DNA from: Saccoglossus kowalevskii
Taxonomy: Eukaryota; Hemichordata; Enteropneusta; Harrimaniidae
NCBI RefSeq assembly: GCF_000003605.2
Contig: NW_003120920.1
Coordinates: 730,298 to 751,228, forward strand
Reading direction: 5' to 3'
Length of the DNA stretch: 20,931 nt
Of the stretch, positions 19,267-20,931 are shown piece after piece (position 1 is the stretch's first letter; every line of letters begins with the position of its first letter). A program made the position numbers and the translations under genes. The notes below the pieces were generated by a model. The model saw only the letters and a list, made by a program, of their open reading frames with translations, searched no databases and was not told the DNA's origin.

Positions 19267-20931
19267 ATGGCCGCCTCCAGTGCAAGTGCGGCCGTCGTTT
19301 GTGCGATAAAAAATGTATGTTCAAAGCACAATGTTCGGACATCGAGGTCGTTTATTTCTCTAACAACTGAAACTTTTGAGGATTTAGAAGATTTGTACGC
19401 ATGTACGGGACAATCGTTCTGTGAGTTTGCGTTAGCAGAGAACGAACATGGGCCGTGAACAAAAATCGGAAACGCGGACTCGATGTTCAAATCGCCCGTG
19501 CCGAGCGTTGTCAATTCATTTGGGACTAAATTCATAAAGCTCACTTGTGTCCCTGAGCCGGACAGCACGATGTGTTCGGGACTTGATAAATGCACAGAAC
19601 CCGCATCGCCATAGACGAACAATCCATTCCAAGTACTGATGTCTGCTTCGACTAAGAAAAAGTCTCTACCATTGATCAAAACCACAAAGTACGTGTATAA
19701 ACTATGGCGCTCTTATAAATAACGTTCGGTATTTATTTTTTACCTGTATTCAGGAAATATAAATGAGTTACTTTTAATTTGTAACTGAATTTGACAATCC
19801 ATTAAATTTTAATATAAAGTGCTTACAAATTATTCTGTCCAATTATAAGATTAATTAGGCTTCGTTATTCCGGGAATTTGACGTATTTATGTGTACCTAT
19901 ATATATTTGCAAACTTTATTATAATGTAAAAACGGTGTGTTTTATAGCAATAAATGTTATAAATAGTCTTTTTTTTAATTGATTTTATACAACTGTAAAA
20001 AATTAGAATAGCATAATTATATATTTTGTATATCCTAAAAACAACACACTTGCAAGTTGTAGGTCAATTTAATATTTGTTTACAGTTCGGACGTGAAGAA
20101 TGCAGCAGGTATACATTTTGTATCAAGGAAAGATGACCTGCATGCACCAGTGAAGGGTATCTCCCATGCTGCACGAGACTCTATAAATAAATGAACATTG
20201 AACATGGAAACTTGAATAAAACTTGAATATCTTTGAAACTTGTCTTTTTTCACATTCTATTTAGTTGGCCTCAGTTGAACTAGATATCAACAATTGTCCT
20301 CAATGGCTGTTTTTGAATTCTGAGATCAACAAGATCCATTGAGTATGATACTTGATATCTTGGTGGTGTCATTAATTTGAAACTACAAATGTAACTAATA
20401 TCAGTTGCCCATGTGAGCAATTTTGAACAATAGAAAGTTTTATCATCTCAAAATATAAATTCAATTAATATTTGGGCATTGAATAAAGACCCAGATATAT
20501 TCATGCTAATTATATTTTTTCAGCAAATTGTATTTCAACTTGTCGAAATTGTTTGAATGCAAAAAAAAAAGAAGATTAATAAAAAAAAAGAAATCTGACC
20601 TACCCTACCTATTTTTTTCTAGCTCGTTACCTGAAACACACCTTTTTTAGGCCTAAATGGAAGCGTCAATGGTCATGCAGTTGCTGCGATGGCACATCAA
20701 ATCGCCAGTAAATTGGAGTCAGGATTGCTGTCTTTGCCAGAGAATCTGATAACTCAACTGTCCGCACAACTATGGGAAGCAGTGACGTCAGGAGATAAAG
20801 AGAAAACGTGTTCAGCCTACAATGAACATGTTTGGGACTGGGTTTTATACAATTTTAATCAACAAAGCCATGACACAGTCTTTATTAATGTTTGCAAAGT
20901 ATGTTTTATTGATAATGCCCAACGTGATGAA
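19267..20931 (+). CDS. Unidentified gene, 5' part, runs off the right edge
   Basis: The ATG in CCAAAATGGCCGCC opens MAASSASAAVV... Exon 1 probably ends at 19420 (TTCT|GTGAGT, phase 1) after 51 aa. A downstream exon starts at 20651 (TTTTTTAG|GC) in the matching phase, giving a split Cys followed by LNGSVNGHAVAAMAH. It stays open for 93 codons to the window edge, with a possible donor AAA|GTATGT at 20899. The second exon looks helical and has no motif I recognise. An alternative model uses a weaker donor at 19347 (AG|GTCGTT) joined to an exon at 20086-20156, which also fits phase into 20651. That middle exon can instead end in a stop at 20192-20194, just before AATAAA at 20215, giving a short isoform of about 62 aa. 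Unspliced, exon 1 would stop at 19458. Function unknown. Confidence 0.5.
20215..20220 (+). terminator. Candidate polyadenylation signal, AATAAA
   Basis: It lies 21 nt after the TGA at 20192-20194 that would end the short isoform using the exon at 20086. A second AATAAA overlaps the last codons at 20186-20191. Use is unproven. Confidence 0.35.

Larger units (their letters stand above)
18987..20657. mobile_element. Candidate TIR-bounded segment, 1.67 kb
   Basis: AGGCCTAAAA then GGTGTGTTTCCGGTAAC (19010-19026) at the left is mirrored at the right by GTTACCTGAAACACACC (20626-20642) and AGGCCT (20649-20654). The matching ends are about 30 bp. No transposase is seen between them, and a direct target duplication cannot be fixed because AGGCCT is itself a palindrome. 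It may be one element or two independent copies in opposite orientation. Confidence 0.45.

Noticed and set aside
1-20931. CRISPR arrays, rRNA, prokaryotic operon features
   Set aside because: The repeats are contiguous minisatellites without spacers; introns and promoter types show nuclear animal DNA.

Overview
The window is AT-rich animal DNA with intron-bearing genes, GT-AG splice sites, foldback mobile elements and two minisatellites. Gene content (a ubiquitin-like/RBR E3 of a type I associate with molluscs and fish, an E2, and a WAVE-homology-domain exon) and this style of repeats suggest an invertebrate, perhaps a bivalve mollusc. The organism is an inference.

Layout. (1) 323-1736, minus: a five-exon ubiquitin-conjugating enzyme (E2) of 156 aa, reconstructed here from short exons, two of them only 28 and 31 nt. 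(2) 1737-2390: a shared upstream region with TATA-like boxes facing both ways. (3) 2391-3797, plus: a two-exon gene for a 346-aa protein in which a complete ubiquitin-like domain ending in RLRGG is fused to a RING1-IBR-RING2 (RBR) E3 module. (4) 3798-6640: non-coding, with a 67-bp tandem duplication. (5) 6646-7065, plus: a promoter with ETS and YY1 sites, a TISU-like upstream ORF, and the first coding exon of a WASF/NHS-type WAVE-homology-domain protein. (6) 7066-16600: AT-rich intron or intergenic DNA with several TIR elements, one of them a clean hAT-type MITE with an 8-bp target duplication. (7) 16601-17385 and 18354-18987: minisatellites with 40-bp and 31-bp units, each with higher-order structure (about 166 bp and 372 bp). 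(8) 18987-20657: a segment bounded by inverted terminal sequences, holding an NF-Y/E-box/ETS/YY1 promoter and the first exon of an unidentified gene that runs off the right edge.

The main result is the head-to-head pair at the left. One gene encodes an E2; the other encodes a ubiquitin-like modifier fused to a transthiolation-type E3 that keeps the Cys-x-His catalytic pair. Together they could form a compact conjugation cassette: modifier, E2 and E3 within about 3.5 kb, possibly sharing one control region. No E1 or protease gene is visible. The pairing and domain calls come from the sequence; a joint function is inference.
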